In this document: piece after piece, positions 12,441-22,990 of the stretch | Numbering within the stretch: position 1 is the first letter of the stretch | Layout of the letters: each line of letters begins with the position of its first letter | Assembly (NCBI GenBank): GCA_001910725.1 | Contig: MJGA01000011.1 | Span: forward strand, 682,001 to 746,000 | Origin: Phanerodontia chrysosporium | Taxonomy: Eukaryota > Basidiomycota > Agaricomycetes > Polyporales > Phanerochaetaceae | Direction: 5' to 3' | Length of the DNA: 64,000 bases | Translations under genes and position numbers: made by a program | The notes under the pieces: generated by a model | Told to the model about the DNA's origin: nothing | Database searches by the model: none | The model's input: the letters and a program-made list of their open reading frames with translations, nothing else

Positions 12441-13440
12441 CGGCTGGCAGTGTGCGGAAGACCTGCCTGCTCCTTGCTCCTAACCTCTATCTTCCCACAT
12501 CTCCTCCTGCTATGCCTCTCAGCGATATTGTGTCAACGCAAGTCAAGACATTTCATACGCGCGTGCAGTGTCAAGACGGGGTTCGCTACAACGATGGTAT
12601 TCGACGTCCAAGCGGGATCTCCGAGGTGCATTGAGGAGTCGGTCACGGTGACCCATTTCTTTTCACCGGCTGTCTTTGCCCGGGTCTCATGTAACATGAG
12701 TCGTACCGTTACTCATCCTTCACAGCCCTTAACCCTCATCCGCATACAACTCGAAGTACGTAGAGGGAGAACACCCGAGGCCTGGCCAGCCGATGACGGT
12801 CGGCCCTCGACGAGGTTAAGTTACCTCCTTCTGCTCGTCACCCTCTCTTGCATTTATTCGGTGATGCCTTCCCGCTTACAGGTCGCCGAACTGTGTCGTC
12901 GTAGTGTCGCTCGGATGGAAGGCCTGGCGGTTAAAGTGTCGGAAAGCGAGACCAGAGGTCTGATCAACCGATGACGGTCTGCTGCTCTCGACGAAACGGT
13001 GCAATCAAAAGTCCTTTGCGTCTCCTGTGTTACTCGAAAAGGCTCACACTTCTCTACAGATAGTCGTCGTTGTGGGATCAACACTCTCTTCGGGCGTTTC
13101 ACCAGACCGACACACTCTCTTGCTCAAGGTCTACATCCAGGTATCGCCCATGCTATTATGCGTGGCCATGGGAGGTGTAATCAGCCAAAGACGGCTTGAC
13201 AGTCTGTTCATTCCTAGACACCATGTTGTCATTGCGGCTGACATATCTAGCATCGTCATCAGGGGGTATCAGTCGACCTGCAGCGAGGTACGCATACCGC
13301 TCAATCACTGTGTGATAGGCTTAACGTTACTTTTCTCCCCTAGCTACGCTAAGGCCTTCTCGTCGCCGTGTGCAGTTCGCTGCATGCAACACAGGGTCTA
13401 CTCCGATTTGCTCCCGTCAACAGGCCCAATGTCGAAGCTG

Positions 13441-13490
13441 GGGATGGCTGCAAGGCAAGGACTGGCCACCCTCGCCTTGCAGTCATCTCC
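13441..13490. repeat. Fold-back repeat, copy 1
   Basis: Imperfect inverted repeat: left arm GATGGCTGCAAGGCAAG and right arm CTCGCCTTGCAGTCATC pair around a loop containing TGGCCA. It is related in arm and loop sequence to the copy at 13890-13934. Confidence 0.65.
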
Positions 13491-13889
13491 AGGGGCCGTG
13501 CAAGATAGGGCGGCAGGGTGCGTCAGACCTTCTCTTCCTCCACGACACATCTTCGTGCGACGGCTGACACATGTCACACCAGGGCTTACCTTTTTGTGAA
13601 GTGAAATACATCTCCGGTCGTTCATGCTTCCTGGTCTTTTTCCTTGCTGACGTACCGTATGCAGCGTACTTTGACGGCAAGTTGTACATTGATCCATCCC
13701 CCCTAGGTTCGTCTGGTTTCGGTCGACTTGCAACGTTTTCCCTGAATTCTCTCTTACGCATAGAACAATGTATTGCTCCATAGGTCTTTGGACTTGCTTT
13801 GTTGGCGGACCGCCGTGCGAGGGGTTTCTTCACCTGTTCGCCTCGAAACGTATGCTGCTGTGTCGGGGGACAGATGGGGTGAGCTGTGG

Positions 13890-13934
13890 TGCGGCTGCAA
13901 GACGATGCCTGGCCAGCCTCGTCTTGCAGCCGCA
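13890..13934. repeat. Fold-back repeat, copy 2 (perfect 16 bp stem)
   Basis: TGCGGCTGCAAGACGA pairs perfectly with TCGTCTTGCAGCCGCA around a 13-base loop containing TGGCCA. It shares arms and loop with the copy at 13441-13490. Confidence 0.75.
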
Positions 13935-13941
13935 TCCTGCT

Positions 13942-13960
13942 GTGTCAGCGCAGCTGACAC
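13942..13960. repeat. Small hairpin next to fold-back copy 2
   Basis: GTGTCAGC and GCTGACAC form a perfect 8 bp stem with a 3-base loop (GCA), 7 bp after the larger hairpin. Together they make a two-stem structure. Confidence 0.6.
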
Positions 13961-15781
13961 TGGAGGGGGGCATGAAGGCGAAATTTGTCGGACGTAAATG
14001 GTCACGTGATTCGTTCTATATTCCTCGCCAGTCGGTGGTGCCAACTCAGATATGTCGGTCATTTTTGGGTTCGTATTTACCACCTTTGTGCACATACAGC
14101 ATCGCTGATTCACCACGACTCGGGTCCAGTAAGCAAGGCGTCGAAGCTGCAATGCTTCCCAAGCAGGTTTCGTTACTGGTTTGTGAATTAGCCGATTGCG
14201 AATTGCGATCCAGCCTTTCCCTTTCTCTGTAAGTAAGCCTTGTCTAGACTGCTCCTGTCAGTTCGTTGAGCTGACCAGTTGATGAATTTCGTCGTGATAT
14301 ATTGCATAGGTACTTCATCAAAGGGGGTAAAGAAGGAGTCATTACCGGAATAAATCCTCGTGACATTCTCGATTATCGCCTTTCGGCGTGGGAGGTTGCC
14401 GCTCATGGTACGAAGGAGCCCTAGTAAGGTTGTTATTTCGTTGTCGATATTAAAATCATTTGGCCTCGGATAGAGATACCAAGAGATGGTGACAGCGAAA
14501 GTCTTCCAAAGTCGCCACCTTCCAACGACGGACATGGGCGACCATCCCACGACCACGCAGATCCTTGCAAGGCTTGCGTCTGGTGCGCCGCCGTTGCGCA
14601 GCTTGGTGGCGGCGCGTTCGCGTGATACATTAAATGTTCGCTCGCGGCCGTCATCGGCGTCGTCGTCAAGGCCCACAGAAGCACCCGTGTTCGCTGCGAG
14701 TCGGCGACCAAGGTGCCATATCGCGCGGCAACGATGCAAGACGCAAGTTCGGGGAAGCGAGCAGGCCCGGGATCGGGCGCGATGGTGCTTCGGGTGGCGG
14801 ACCGCACGCCCGCGGATCCTGGCAGCGGAGGCCGACGCCAGGCGTTCCCGGGCGCGGCGCATGTTCCCTGCGGCTCAAATGTCAGGTCCATAAGAGGATT
14901 CAAGCCGTGAGATCGATACGGGGGCGCGCCTGCAGCGGCGTCGGCTGACTGTCGTGCGTGTCGTCACCCGCCCTCGGGCACGTCGGGCAAAGACGTCAGC
15001 CGTGCGCAGCGTCGGTGCCAACATGCTTTTGGCTCTGAGTTTAATTGGGCAGGCGGAATGCCGGCCCAGGCGTAGGCGAGAGGGCATTATTACCTGTTAG
15101 TGCGGTGCCTGGAGGGCATTGCAGGAGCTAGCCTTGCATCATTAGCACACGATGACGAGATGGGTGCGCCGGTACGAGCGGAAGACGCTTGGCTGCTGGA
15201 GGAATGCTCGGTAGTAGCAGTAGAGTTTGACATCGCACCTGCAGTTCCCGTCTTGGGACATGTTCGTCGCGGAGCTGAACATGTCTCCGACATGTTCAGG
15301 GACCGCGAACGGCGACGAGATGGGAGCGCAGTGAGGAGGGCGATCGCAGGGGGACGTCGCTTGGGAGGGAGCGTCATAGCGGGAGGCCGCCATCGGGTGG
15401 GCAGGGTGGGGCAGGTGTACACGTAAAGACGGCCCCGCAGAGGTACACGCGCCTGGAACGGGCGATCGCGGGAAGGCGCAACACACGCGTTGCGGCACAT
15501 TGGGACGATCGTCGCTGGGCACACTCGAGGCAGCCACGGGCCACCAAGCCTATGGCGCACAAACTTTCTAACGTAGCCCACGATGCCGCCAGTCTTCAGC
15601 TTCCCTGACGCTGCCCACGTAACATTGTCCCGCCGCTGCCGCCCTCGCAACCCAAACCTTGCGGCAGATATCGCAGTGATCCACATATAACAGTGCGTGT
15701 CCTGCCCACGCCCACGCTCCTGCGCCAGCGCGCACCTCCTGCTGCTGTCCTCCTCCAGCTCCAGCTCCAGTTCCGACCCGG

Positions 15782-17176
15782 ATGGCGAGCCATCGATACC
15801 CAGCGCTGGCAGGGTCCCCCGGCGCGAGCAGCAGCCGCTTCCTGGTCGGATCCTCGACGGCACAGGGTCCGCAGACAGCTGGAGCCAGCACCCACGCCGC
15901 CACGACGACCCCGCCGGGCAGCGCCTCTCCCTCCGAGCCTGCTGCCCACGGATGCGCCACCGGCACAGCGCCCGCCAGCCCGCCCCCGCTCGGCAGCACG
16001 ACTGCCTCTTCTGCCTGGACGCCCCCGTCGCTCTTCGCCTCCACCCCCGCGCACTCTTCCTCTTCGCTCTATAAATCCAGCACGGCCCACCCGCCACTCA
16101 TCCCAGTCGCCCTCCCACCGATCCCCTACGCACTCTATCTCTACAGCGCGTACCCACCGCCGCCCTTCATGGCCATCCCACCTGCGCCCCGTGTCGCCCT
16201 GCGCCGCCAGCACAGCCGTTTGACCCCCACGCTCCGCCTCCGCTACCCCACCAGCAGCAGCAGCCGCAGCCCGTGCTGCCAGCCCTGCCAGACACACGCG
16301 CGCTCCCCGAGCCCGGGCTCCAGCGACCAGGAGCGCGACGACACCACCGAGCCCGCCCGCGCCGCCAAGCGGCACGCGTGCGTCATGTGCCACAAGTCCT
16401 TTGACAGGTGCGTGCCCCCCTCGCCTGCCCCGGCTCCCCGTCTGACGGCGCGGACGCGCGCAGGCCCAGCACCCTTAGGAAGGCAAGTGTCCCCATCGAT
16501 CGCGAGCGCCCCCGCGTCCCGCTGACTGGCCGTGCCTTTTCTTCGCAGCACCTCCTCGTGCACACGGGCGAAAAGGGTCAGTGGATGTCCTTCTCCTCGA
16601 AAGCTGCGCACACGTCTGCTCACCGCGTCTGCACCAGCCCACGAGTGCCCCACCTGCAACCGCCGCTTCAGCGTCGCGTCCAACCTCCGCCGCCACCTCC
16701 GCCGCTGCGCCCAGGCCGCGCCTGCCGCCCCAGAGGCGACCGCAGACGCACCCTCCGCAGGCAGCAGCAGTGCCCCCGAGCAGGCAGCAGCCGCCCCCGA
16801 GGCCCCCGCACCGCGCGGGCGCAAGCGGCGGAGCACGAGCACCCCGAGCGACGCCGCCGCCCCCGCATCCGACGCGGGCGACGCCGGGGCAGCACCGCGC
16901 CCGAAGCGGCGGCGGCGCGCGCCCTCGCCCTCGCGCTGGGTGCCCGAGAGCCTCCGCGCGTTCGACCTCACGCCGTACGCCAAGGCGACGCCCGTGCCGC
17001 TCCCGCCCGTCGCGCCCCACGGCGCGCTCGAGGAGCGCGACAGCTTCGTGCGCTACGACTCCCGCGCCGGCGCGCGCCTCTACCACCGCTCCGGCTGGAC
17101 GGGCCGCCTCCCCGGCCCTGCCCTCCTCGAGCCCGAGAGTATCGGCGCGATGGGCGTGCGCATGCTCGTGATTTGA
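15782..17176 (+). CDS. C2H2 zinc-finger protein
   Basis: Probable nuclear DNA-binding protein with two adjacent zinc fingers. Finger 1, CVMCHKSFDRPSTLRKHLLVH, is built from three exons and has C-x2-C-x12-H-x3-H spacing. The linker HTGEK is canonical. Finger 2, CPTCNRRFSVASNLRRHLRRC, ends in Cys, making it a C2HC variant. A Pro/Ala-rich tail follows with a basic cluster (PKRRRRAPSPSR, likely nuclear localisation) and an ordered end to the stop at 17174-17176. Splices: GT-AG after FDR (16407 onward), then an intron whose donor reads AAG|GCAAGT, a GC-AG intron ending at 16548. The start is uncertain: the frame is open from the ATG at 15782 (TATA-like at about 15684), but another ATG at 16169 also lies about 98 bp after a TATAAAT (16071). 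The N-terminal low-complexity region could hide another intron. Confidence 0.75.
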
Positions 17177-17446
17177 GAGCGGGCTACGATCTTGACTTAT
17201 GTGCCGGGCACTTTGGTTTTCTGATGTTCTTGCTCTGCCGTAACGTATCGCTGCTTGATGCTGTATCCGTATCGTATCGCGCTGCTTGCTTGACCTCTAT
17301 ACTAACTTTACACCCTATTGTATTTCTCCGAAATGAACGTCGATCTCCCAACATCCGGCGCGCGCGCGCGCGCGAGTCCTGGATCACATGCAGTAGCGAC
17401 GCCAGATCATAGCCTAATCCGCCAGGCAGCCGCCAGCACCACCCCC

Positions 17447-20400
17447 TCACGTCCGCTTCGTGAACTTGCTGAACAGCTTCTCGCCCGTCGCCAGTCCCGC
17501 TGCGCCTCCATGTCAGCACGACACAGACACCAAGTCCAGGAAACACTCACTCTGTGCAAGGCTCCCAATGCGCCCAAGCCCAGCGCCCGCGTTCCCCGGA
17601 GGACGCGGCTGCTGCTGCTGGTACTGCGGCTGCCCCGGGTAGCTCGACCAGCCCGCGGGCGGGCGCGGCGGCGGGGGAAAGCTCGGGCCTGGGGCGCTCG
17701 GTGGCGGCGCGCCATACGTGTTCGTGGGGTACCCTCCTTCGAAAACACGCGTTCAGACCACACGTTGTAGAGCCCGAATAGACTAGGGCTCACCGTATCC
17801 CTGCTGTCCGTACGGCGCGTACGGATACTGCGGCTGCTGCTGCCCGCCGTACGGTGCCGGCGGCCCAGGCGGCGCGCCGTACGGCTGGGGCTGCGGCGGC
17901 CCGTACGCGTCGCTGCCGCTGCCGCCGCCGCCGCCATACCCCGGCTGCGCCTGCGGGAACGCAAAGCCCGGCTCGGCGGGCGCCGCGCCGAACGCAGAGC
18001 TCGGCCGGTGCGGGAGCGGCGGCGGCGAGGACGGCGACGCGGGGCCGCCGTACGGCGCGTAGCCCGCGTGGCCGGCATGTTGCCCGCCGTGGGGCCCGCC
18101 GTGGTGCGGCGGCGGCGGCGGCGGGCTGTGCGGGCGCGGGCGGTGCGGCTGGTACGGCGTGTACGGCACGCTGAGCGGCGGCGACGACGGCGGCGCGGGG
18201 CCCCACTCCGGGGGCGGCCACGCCGCCTGCGACCACGGCCCCGGCGAAGGTGACGACGACGACGGCCCGGGTGGCGCTGCGGCGGGCTCGGGGAACGACG
18301 CCGACGAGCTCGAGTCCTGGCGCTGCGGCTCGCCGGGCGGGGTGTACCCCGGGAAGGGCGCGTTCGCGCACGTCGAGCCGGGGCGCACCGGCGGCGACGT
18401 CGGGCGCGATGTCGGGCGCGACGCAGGATGCTGTGGCGGGGGGTCGAAGCGCCCTGAGGAGGGTGAGGAGATGCGCGTGCGCCCGAGGTCGTCTGCGAGC
18501 CCGGACACGTCGGTCGATGGCCGAGGGGCGATGGGAGGCGGCTGCGGGCGCGAGCTTGCGGGATTGGGGGAGGTCCACTTCCCGACAGCCCTGGACGTGA
18601 TATCGATGGCCGCGACGCCAGAGGCACGGGTGGCCGCTCGGGCGAACGGCCAGGGGGTGCGTTCAATGCACCGATGACGCCGCCCGCAGCTGCGCCTGCC
18701 TCAGGGCGGGGTCCTGTCAGCGGCGGAGCCATTGATGACTCAATGTCTGTCGGACGAGGAGCGACTGGTGGAGGAGCAGTAGTAGAAGGTCCCGCCTCAG
18801 TCTGCCGAGAGGCGATCGCCTGTTCCTCTGCTTCAAGCGTGTATGGAGGCGGAGGCGGCTCGTCGGCTCCGCCCTTGTTGCCTTCGAGCTTCTGCCACTC
18901 CTCCCAGCTCTGGTTCTTCTCTCCAGATCCCGATGCATGCGATTCTGTCTTCTCTTCGTATCGTGGACGCGTCGACCAGTAGTCTTCGAGCTCTTTCGAA
19001 GGAAAGGTTTCATGGATGATCCTCTCACCACGCAGACCTTCTGCAATGAACCCTGCTATGCGCATGTACCAGTCTGGAGGAAGATCGAATCCATCTTCGT
19101 CGAGAGCCATAAAGTTGTACTTTTCATGCACAGGTACCTGCCGTTTCTTCGAGACGACAGGCATAAACGCGGTGCCTTCGTCATACCTAGCCAGCGCGTG
19201 AGTACAGGCAGCAATGGCAGACAACACACGTACTCGTCCCACATGGCACCATACATAGTGCGCACGCCTAGTCGCTTCAGGTTCCACACCTGCCTCCAGA
19301 GGAAGCGTCCACCCAACCGCTTGATCCCGTTCCAACTCCACTTGCCTTCCGACAAATTGAATCCCTAAGCACCAAGTCAACGGTACGCCACGCTTAGAGA
19401 CAGGCTACAGACATACCGAGCCCCCAGGCAAGATGACCGGGATGTAGTCAATGTGCCTCCGGTTCGGAACACCTTGCTGAAACTCTTCGTTCCTCTTATT
19501 GATGAGCTCCACATCGCCCTTCGCATTGTGCTCCGCAAACCAGTCTGCCCCATCTGGGTCGCCGTACCTTCCGACAGTCCACGGAGAGATAGCGTCGAAG
19601 CATTCGAGCCATACATTGACGAACTCGGGGTTGCGATCCGCATCGCTGGTAGAGGTGCGCCAATGTGCAGGACCGCCACCCATGATGTACACGCCTCCAG
19701 GGGTGTTGTTCCGGATGAAGTCGGTCACAGCCCGTACGGTCGCCGGATCGTGGTTCTGGTCACTCATACCGAATCCCCACAGGGTGACCACCGGCTTGCC
19801 CTTCTCCTTAAGGTAGTTCGGGCTATCGAGGACCCGTTGGTCGCGCAGGAGGTGAATCCAGTCCTTCTCGATGATACGTTGGATGCGGTCAGGAGCTACG
19901 CCCGAGATGTCATACCTGGATTTATGCGTCTATTTCGAGACTGAGAGCCAATGGGCAGACGTACATTATGGCAAAAACCCTGCCCTCCTTCTCTGCTGCC
20001 CGGCGCACAAGCTCTCCGACCTCGTCACGCTGTTCGCGAATGGCATGGTTGCCCTGCTCGAGGTCGCACTGACCAAGGAAGCGTTGCAGGAATGCGCCAT
20101 CCACGCCGTGGAGGGCCATCCAATGAAAGTGGCGTTCGACAGTGCGCGCATTGCGGGACGAGAACAGGAATGCCTGGTCTCCATTGGCGTACTTGAGGCC
20201 TGGGGCCGGAAAGAGCTCAGAGGGTGAGTACTCTGAGACGTCTGGCCAGAGATCGGTGTTTGGCCTTCCGCCGTCTGGGATCGGGTACGTGAACCAGTGC
20301 AGCCAGCCATGGTGATGCGGATCCAGAGGTTTCCCGTCGCCAGGACAGGTAAACCAGCCCTGATAGCCTACGAGGAACTTGTCCTGTATGGTCGATGGGT

Positions 20401-20447
20401 CCGCTCGCTTCAGGGTCTTTCCAGCCTGCACGCTGGAGGAAGCCATC
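17447..20447 (-). CDS. GH99-like glycoside hydrolase with Pro-rich tail
   Basis: Glycosidase-like protein of the GH71/GH99-like group, often named xylosidase/arabinosidase in fungal annotations; the substrate is not known. The ATG at 20447 begins MASSSVQAGKTLKR; an upstream hydrophobic stretch (LLRHLLNLTFICALTMASSS) in the same frame might be a signal anchor if translation starts earlier. The catalytic-type core has FLVGYQGWFTCPGDGKPL, HHHGWLHWFTYPIPDGGRPN, DLWPDVSEY, FHWMALHGVDGAFLQRFL, AIMYDISG (across an intron), PVVTLWGFGMSDQNHD, GGVYIMGGGPAHWR, DYIPVILPGGSGFN and GVRTMYGAMWDEYDEGTAFM. After about 19000 comes a 400-residue Pro/Gly/Tyr-rich tail, ending across an intron in EKLFSKFTKRT-stop (17447-17449). 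The tail is unusual for a glycosidase and suggests a scaffold or wall-associated role. Intron boundaries in the tail are approximate. Confidence 0.78.
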
Positions 20448-20842
20448 GTCAAGGCGCAGATGAAGGTTAAATTGAGTAAGTGTCTCAGCAGGACAGGCAG
20501 CTTATGGACCGCGATTGTAACCAGATCAAGATGGTGGTAGGAGGTAAGCTTGCTGCCTGCAAGGCCAAGTCTGGCCAAGCGCAGCAGCGCAGTATAGTCA
20601 CGTGACGGAACGTTGCCGACGGGACAGCCTGCTAGAGCCTCGAGGATGGCCTGCACCTCTATTTTACTTCTGATTCAACGCCACCACCAACGTATCGCAC
20701 AGGGTTGTCTCAATGGAACAGATTGTTTCAGACCTTGCTCAATTTCTGCTGGCACGATTTGAGACGTTCGTGAACCTCCATCCGCCTCGCCTCGCCCAAC
20801 GCTGATTCGAAATCTATCTACGACGACCGACCAATATCCAGA
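20448..20842. promoter_or_regulatory. Divergent promoter region
   Basis: Separates the starts of the GH99-like gene (-) and the Yfh7-like kinase (+), so it must carry both promoters. No clear TATA box was identified. Confidence 0.45.
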
Positions 20843-21578
20843 ATGCCTGCCACTCGGCGACTTATCATAGGAATCGCCGGAGTTCCAGCGTCCGGAAAAT
20901 CTACTCTGTCCAGGATGCTCGTCGACCGCGTCAACGCTTTGCTCTGCGGCACGCCAGACGAGGATGCGGCGATCCTCGTGGGCCTGGATGGTTGGCACCT
21001 GACGCGAGCGCAGCTCGACCGCTTCCCCGATGCAAAGCTCGCCCACGATAGACGGGGTGCTCACTGGACGTTTGACGGACAGTCCTACGTCGAGTTCGTC
21101 AGGGAGCTCCGGGTGCCACTGAACACCCTCACGGCAGCGGCTGGTGGACAAGAAGCAGTCATCTATGCACCCTCGTTCTCTCACGAGCTGAAAGACCCAA
21201 CGCCACGCGCTGTCGCTATACATCCTAAGCATAGGATTGTCATCATCGAGGGGCTGTACACATTCCTCGGCATTGAGCCATGGGCAGAAGCTGCACATTC
21301 GCTAGATGAGAGGTGGTGGGTGGAGATCAGCGAAGAAGAGGCTAAGGAGCGTCTTGTGAAGAGACATGTTTTAAGCGGGGTTGCACAGGATCTACAGGAA
21401 GCGGAATGGAGGGCGACGGAGAACGATGCACCCAGTATGTCTCCGTGCAACTTCTTCGCGTTTTTGCTCAACATTGCGTACTGCAGACGGTCGTTTGATC
21501 AAAGAGAACATGCTTGTACCAACTAGGGTCATATACAGCGTGAACGATCCACTTTTGAAGTCACCAATGGCCTCTTGA
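20843..21578 (+). CDS. YFH7: Yfh7-like ATP-dependent kinase
   Basis: Small P-loop kinase related to yeast Yfh7 and, more distantly, uridine kinase and phosphoribulokinase; the physiological substrate is unknown. Two exons (20843-21434 and 21487-21578) join across a 52 bp GT-AG intron to give 227 residues. Visible motifs: Walker A GVPASGKST near the N-terminus, GLDGWHLTRAQLDRFPD, the RRGAHWTFDGQSYVEFV stretch, APSFSHELKDPTP, the strand RIVIIEGLYTFLGIEPW (Walker B region), and a lid-like EERLVKRHVLSG-type segment (here KERLVKRHVLSGVAQ). Exon 2 gives NGRLIKENMLVPTRVIYSVN and a short end. The order and spacing match Yfh7. It is convergent with APC11, with 157 bp between the two stop codons. Confidence 0.85.
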
Positions 21579-21735
21579 AAGGTGTTCATATCTAGCACCA
21601 GGAAGAAGTATGAGGTAGAACCCAATTTCGCTTGCCAGTTAGTCATGTCGGTGTTCGGGAGCATCTGTCTTTAATGCATTACACTCCAATACTATTGCTA
21701 CAACAATGATGTAAGGGTATACTAGGAGTACGCCG

Positions 21736-22160
21736 CTATTCAGCGACAGCTTCAGGGTTATTCGCATCGACTTTGCGCTCTGCCGTCACTGAACGATGCA
21801 CGTTTCAATACGGAGGCACCAAAACGTAAGATTGGACTCTGCTCTCACCCCAAGGTCGTCGATCCATGGGACATTGCTGCTTCGAAGCAGCAGTTCCGAG
21901 CCACTTCAACAGGCAGTGCATGTGGAAGACGTGGCTGCACTCGCCCCAAACTATAATAAATGATGAGCATATCCTTAGTGGAGATGTTGCAGGTGCTTAC
22001 TCAACGGGCAATCCTCTCCTGGCATCTTGCACGATGGGCAACACCCCTCATATGGCACGCGGCAAATACCACAAACGTCGCCTTCGTCGTCGGTTTCCGC
22101 GGTGCCAATGTCCCACCGCCACTGAGCAATCGCGTGCCAGTTCTTTATTGTGACCTTCAT
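21736..22160 (-). CDS. APC11: Anaphase-promoting complex subunit 11 (RING-H2)
   Basis: Catalytic RING subunit of the APC/C ubiquitin ligase, which pairs with the Apc2 cullin and recruits E2 enzymes in mitosis. Three exons (22001-22160, 21849-21950, 21736-21788) join with correct phase to 104 residues, the usual APC11 size. Exon 1: MKVTIKNWHAIAQWRWD, then CGICRVPYEGCCPSCK and MPGEDCPL. Exon 2 supplies IWGECSHVFHMHCLLKWL, then SKQQCPMDRRPW. Exon 3 ends NNPEAVAE-stop. The Cys/His spacing is that of the extended RING-H2 of Apc11. Introns are 60 and 50 bp with GT-AG ends. The gene is easy to miss because no single exon is long. Confidence 0.9.
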
Positions 22161-22932
22161 CAAGGGATTGGGATTGTGGGCGCACTATGTGGCGAGTGCA
22201 GGGAAGGGCGCGGGGCGGGCGACCCCAACATATCTCACGTGATCCACGCAACGCCACGAAGCCACCGGAGAGGCGCCCGTCGCCCTGTTGTCTTCGTGCT
22301 GCCATGACGGCCACCTTCACAATCTGAAATAGATCTCTTCTTCGTCAATGTCACTTGTCTGAGTCTATCGGGGCTCCTCAGGGCAGGCACACGACGATCG
22401 CTTGTGCCAGCCATTGCGAAGTCATGATCACCACGATTTCCGTAGGGGATCTCTGTATTACCAGCTGACTTCCTACTTATGATACCCATCCCCTCTGTCA
22501 CCCCGCTGTCTTATTATGTTTGACATTGTCGGTGGTATGGGCGACCAAGACATGCGGTGGGCGAACTTGCAATTTTGGGAGCTGTACCATTCTGTACATT
22601 CCTATAATGCTGTCTCCGGCAGTACGCCACTGCTAACATGGTCTTCTGATCATAAAAAACAGCTTGTCTTTGGAATCCATGATTACAACGCGCAGTGATC
22701 AAGCCCGCCGTGCTTGACACGACTCAAGACACCGATCCGCTCGGACATCGCGAATCGCACAAGTTTTGGCGCCAACTGGTCCACAGACTTGTTTCAGAGC
22801 ACGATCAGATCACGTCTCATGCAGCGCGCCATGTTGGCAATCCCGAGAGCGGTACTACCGCGCTATCCTGATAATTGTCCAAGATCAACGCGTCGACCCC
22901 CTCGGGCGGAGCGGATCCGCGTGGTCTCAGAA

Positions 22933-22938
22933 TATAAA
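22933..22938 (+). promoter_or_regulatory. TATA box of the plus-strand iminopeptidase-like gene
   Basis: TATAAA lies 53 bp upstream of the ATG at 22991, consistent with a short leader. Confidence 0.6.
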
Positions 22939-22990
22939 GCTACCATGTGTGCTCCGGCCTAACGTCTCCCAACCTTCCAGCATCCCTGAC

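Larger units (their letters stand above)
12095..15781. other. 3.7 kb stretch without a recognisable gene
   Basis: A TATA-like TTTATATAC at about 12433 precedes an ATG at 12511 (MPLSDIVSTQ), so a short transcript is possible, but no exon chain downstream gives a recognisable protein. Open frames on both strands (for example 13027-13599 plus and 14188-14862 minus) have odd composition and no known motif. The region contains two related fold-back repeats (13441-13490, 13890-13934), an adjacent small hairpin (13942-13960) and a degenerate direct repeat (12775-12820 versus 12953-12999). It may be decayed transposon or long non-coding DNA. Confidence 0.5.

Noticed and set aside
13027..13599. 190-codon plus frame as a membrane protein
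   Set aside because: Hydrophobic segments are irregular, it spans a fold-back repeat, and no start context or homologous motif was seen.
14188..14862. 225-codon minus-strand open frame
   Set aside because: No motif, start or splice context; Arg/Ala-rich first half looks like a GC-rich shadow. Kept only as part of the unresolved region.
15090..16393. Long minus-strand frames opposite the zinc-finger gene
   Set aside because: Composition (Arg/Gly/Ala) matches antisense of GC-rich coding DNA; the plus strand encodes a real finger domain.
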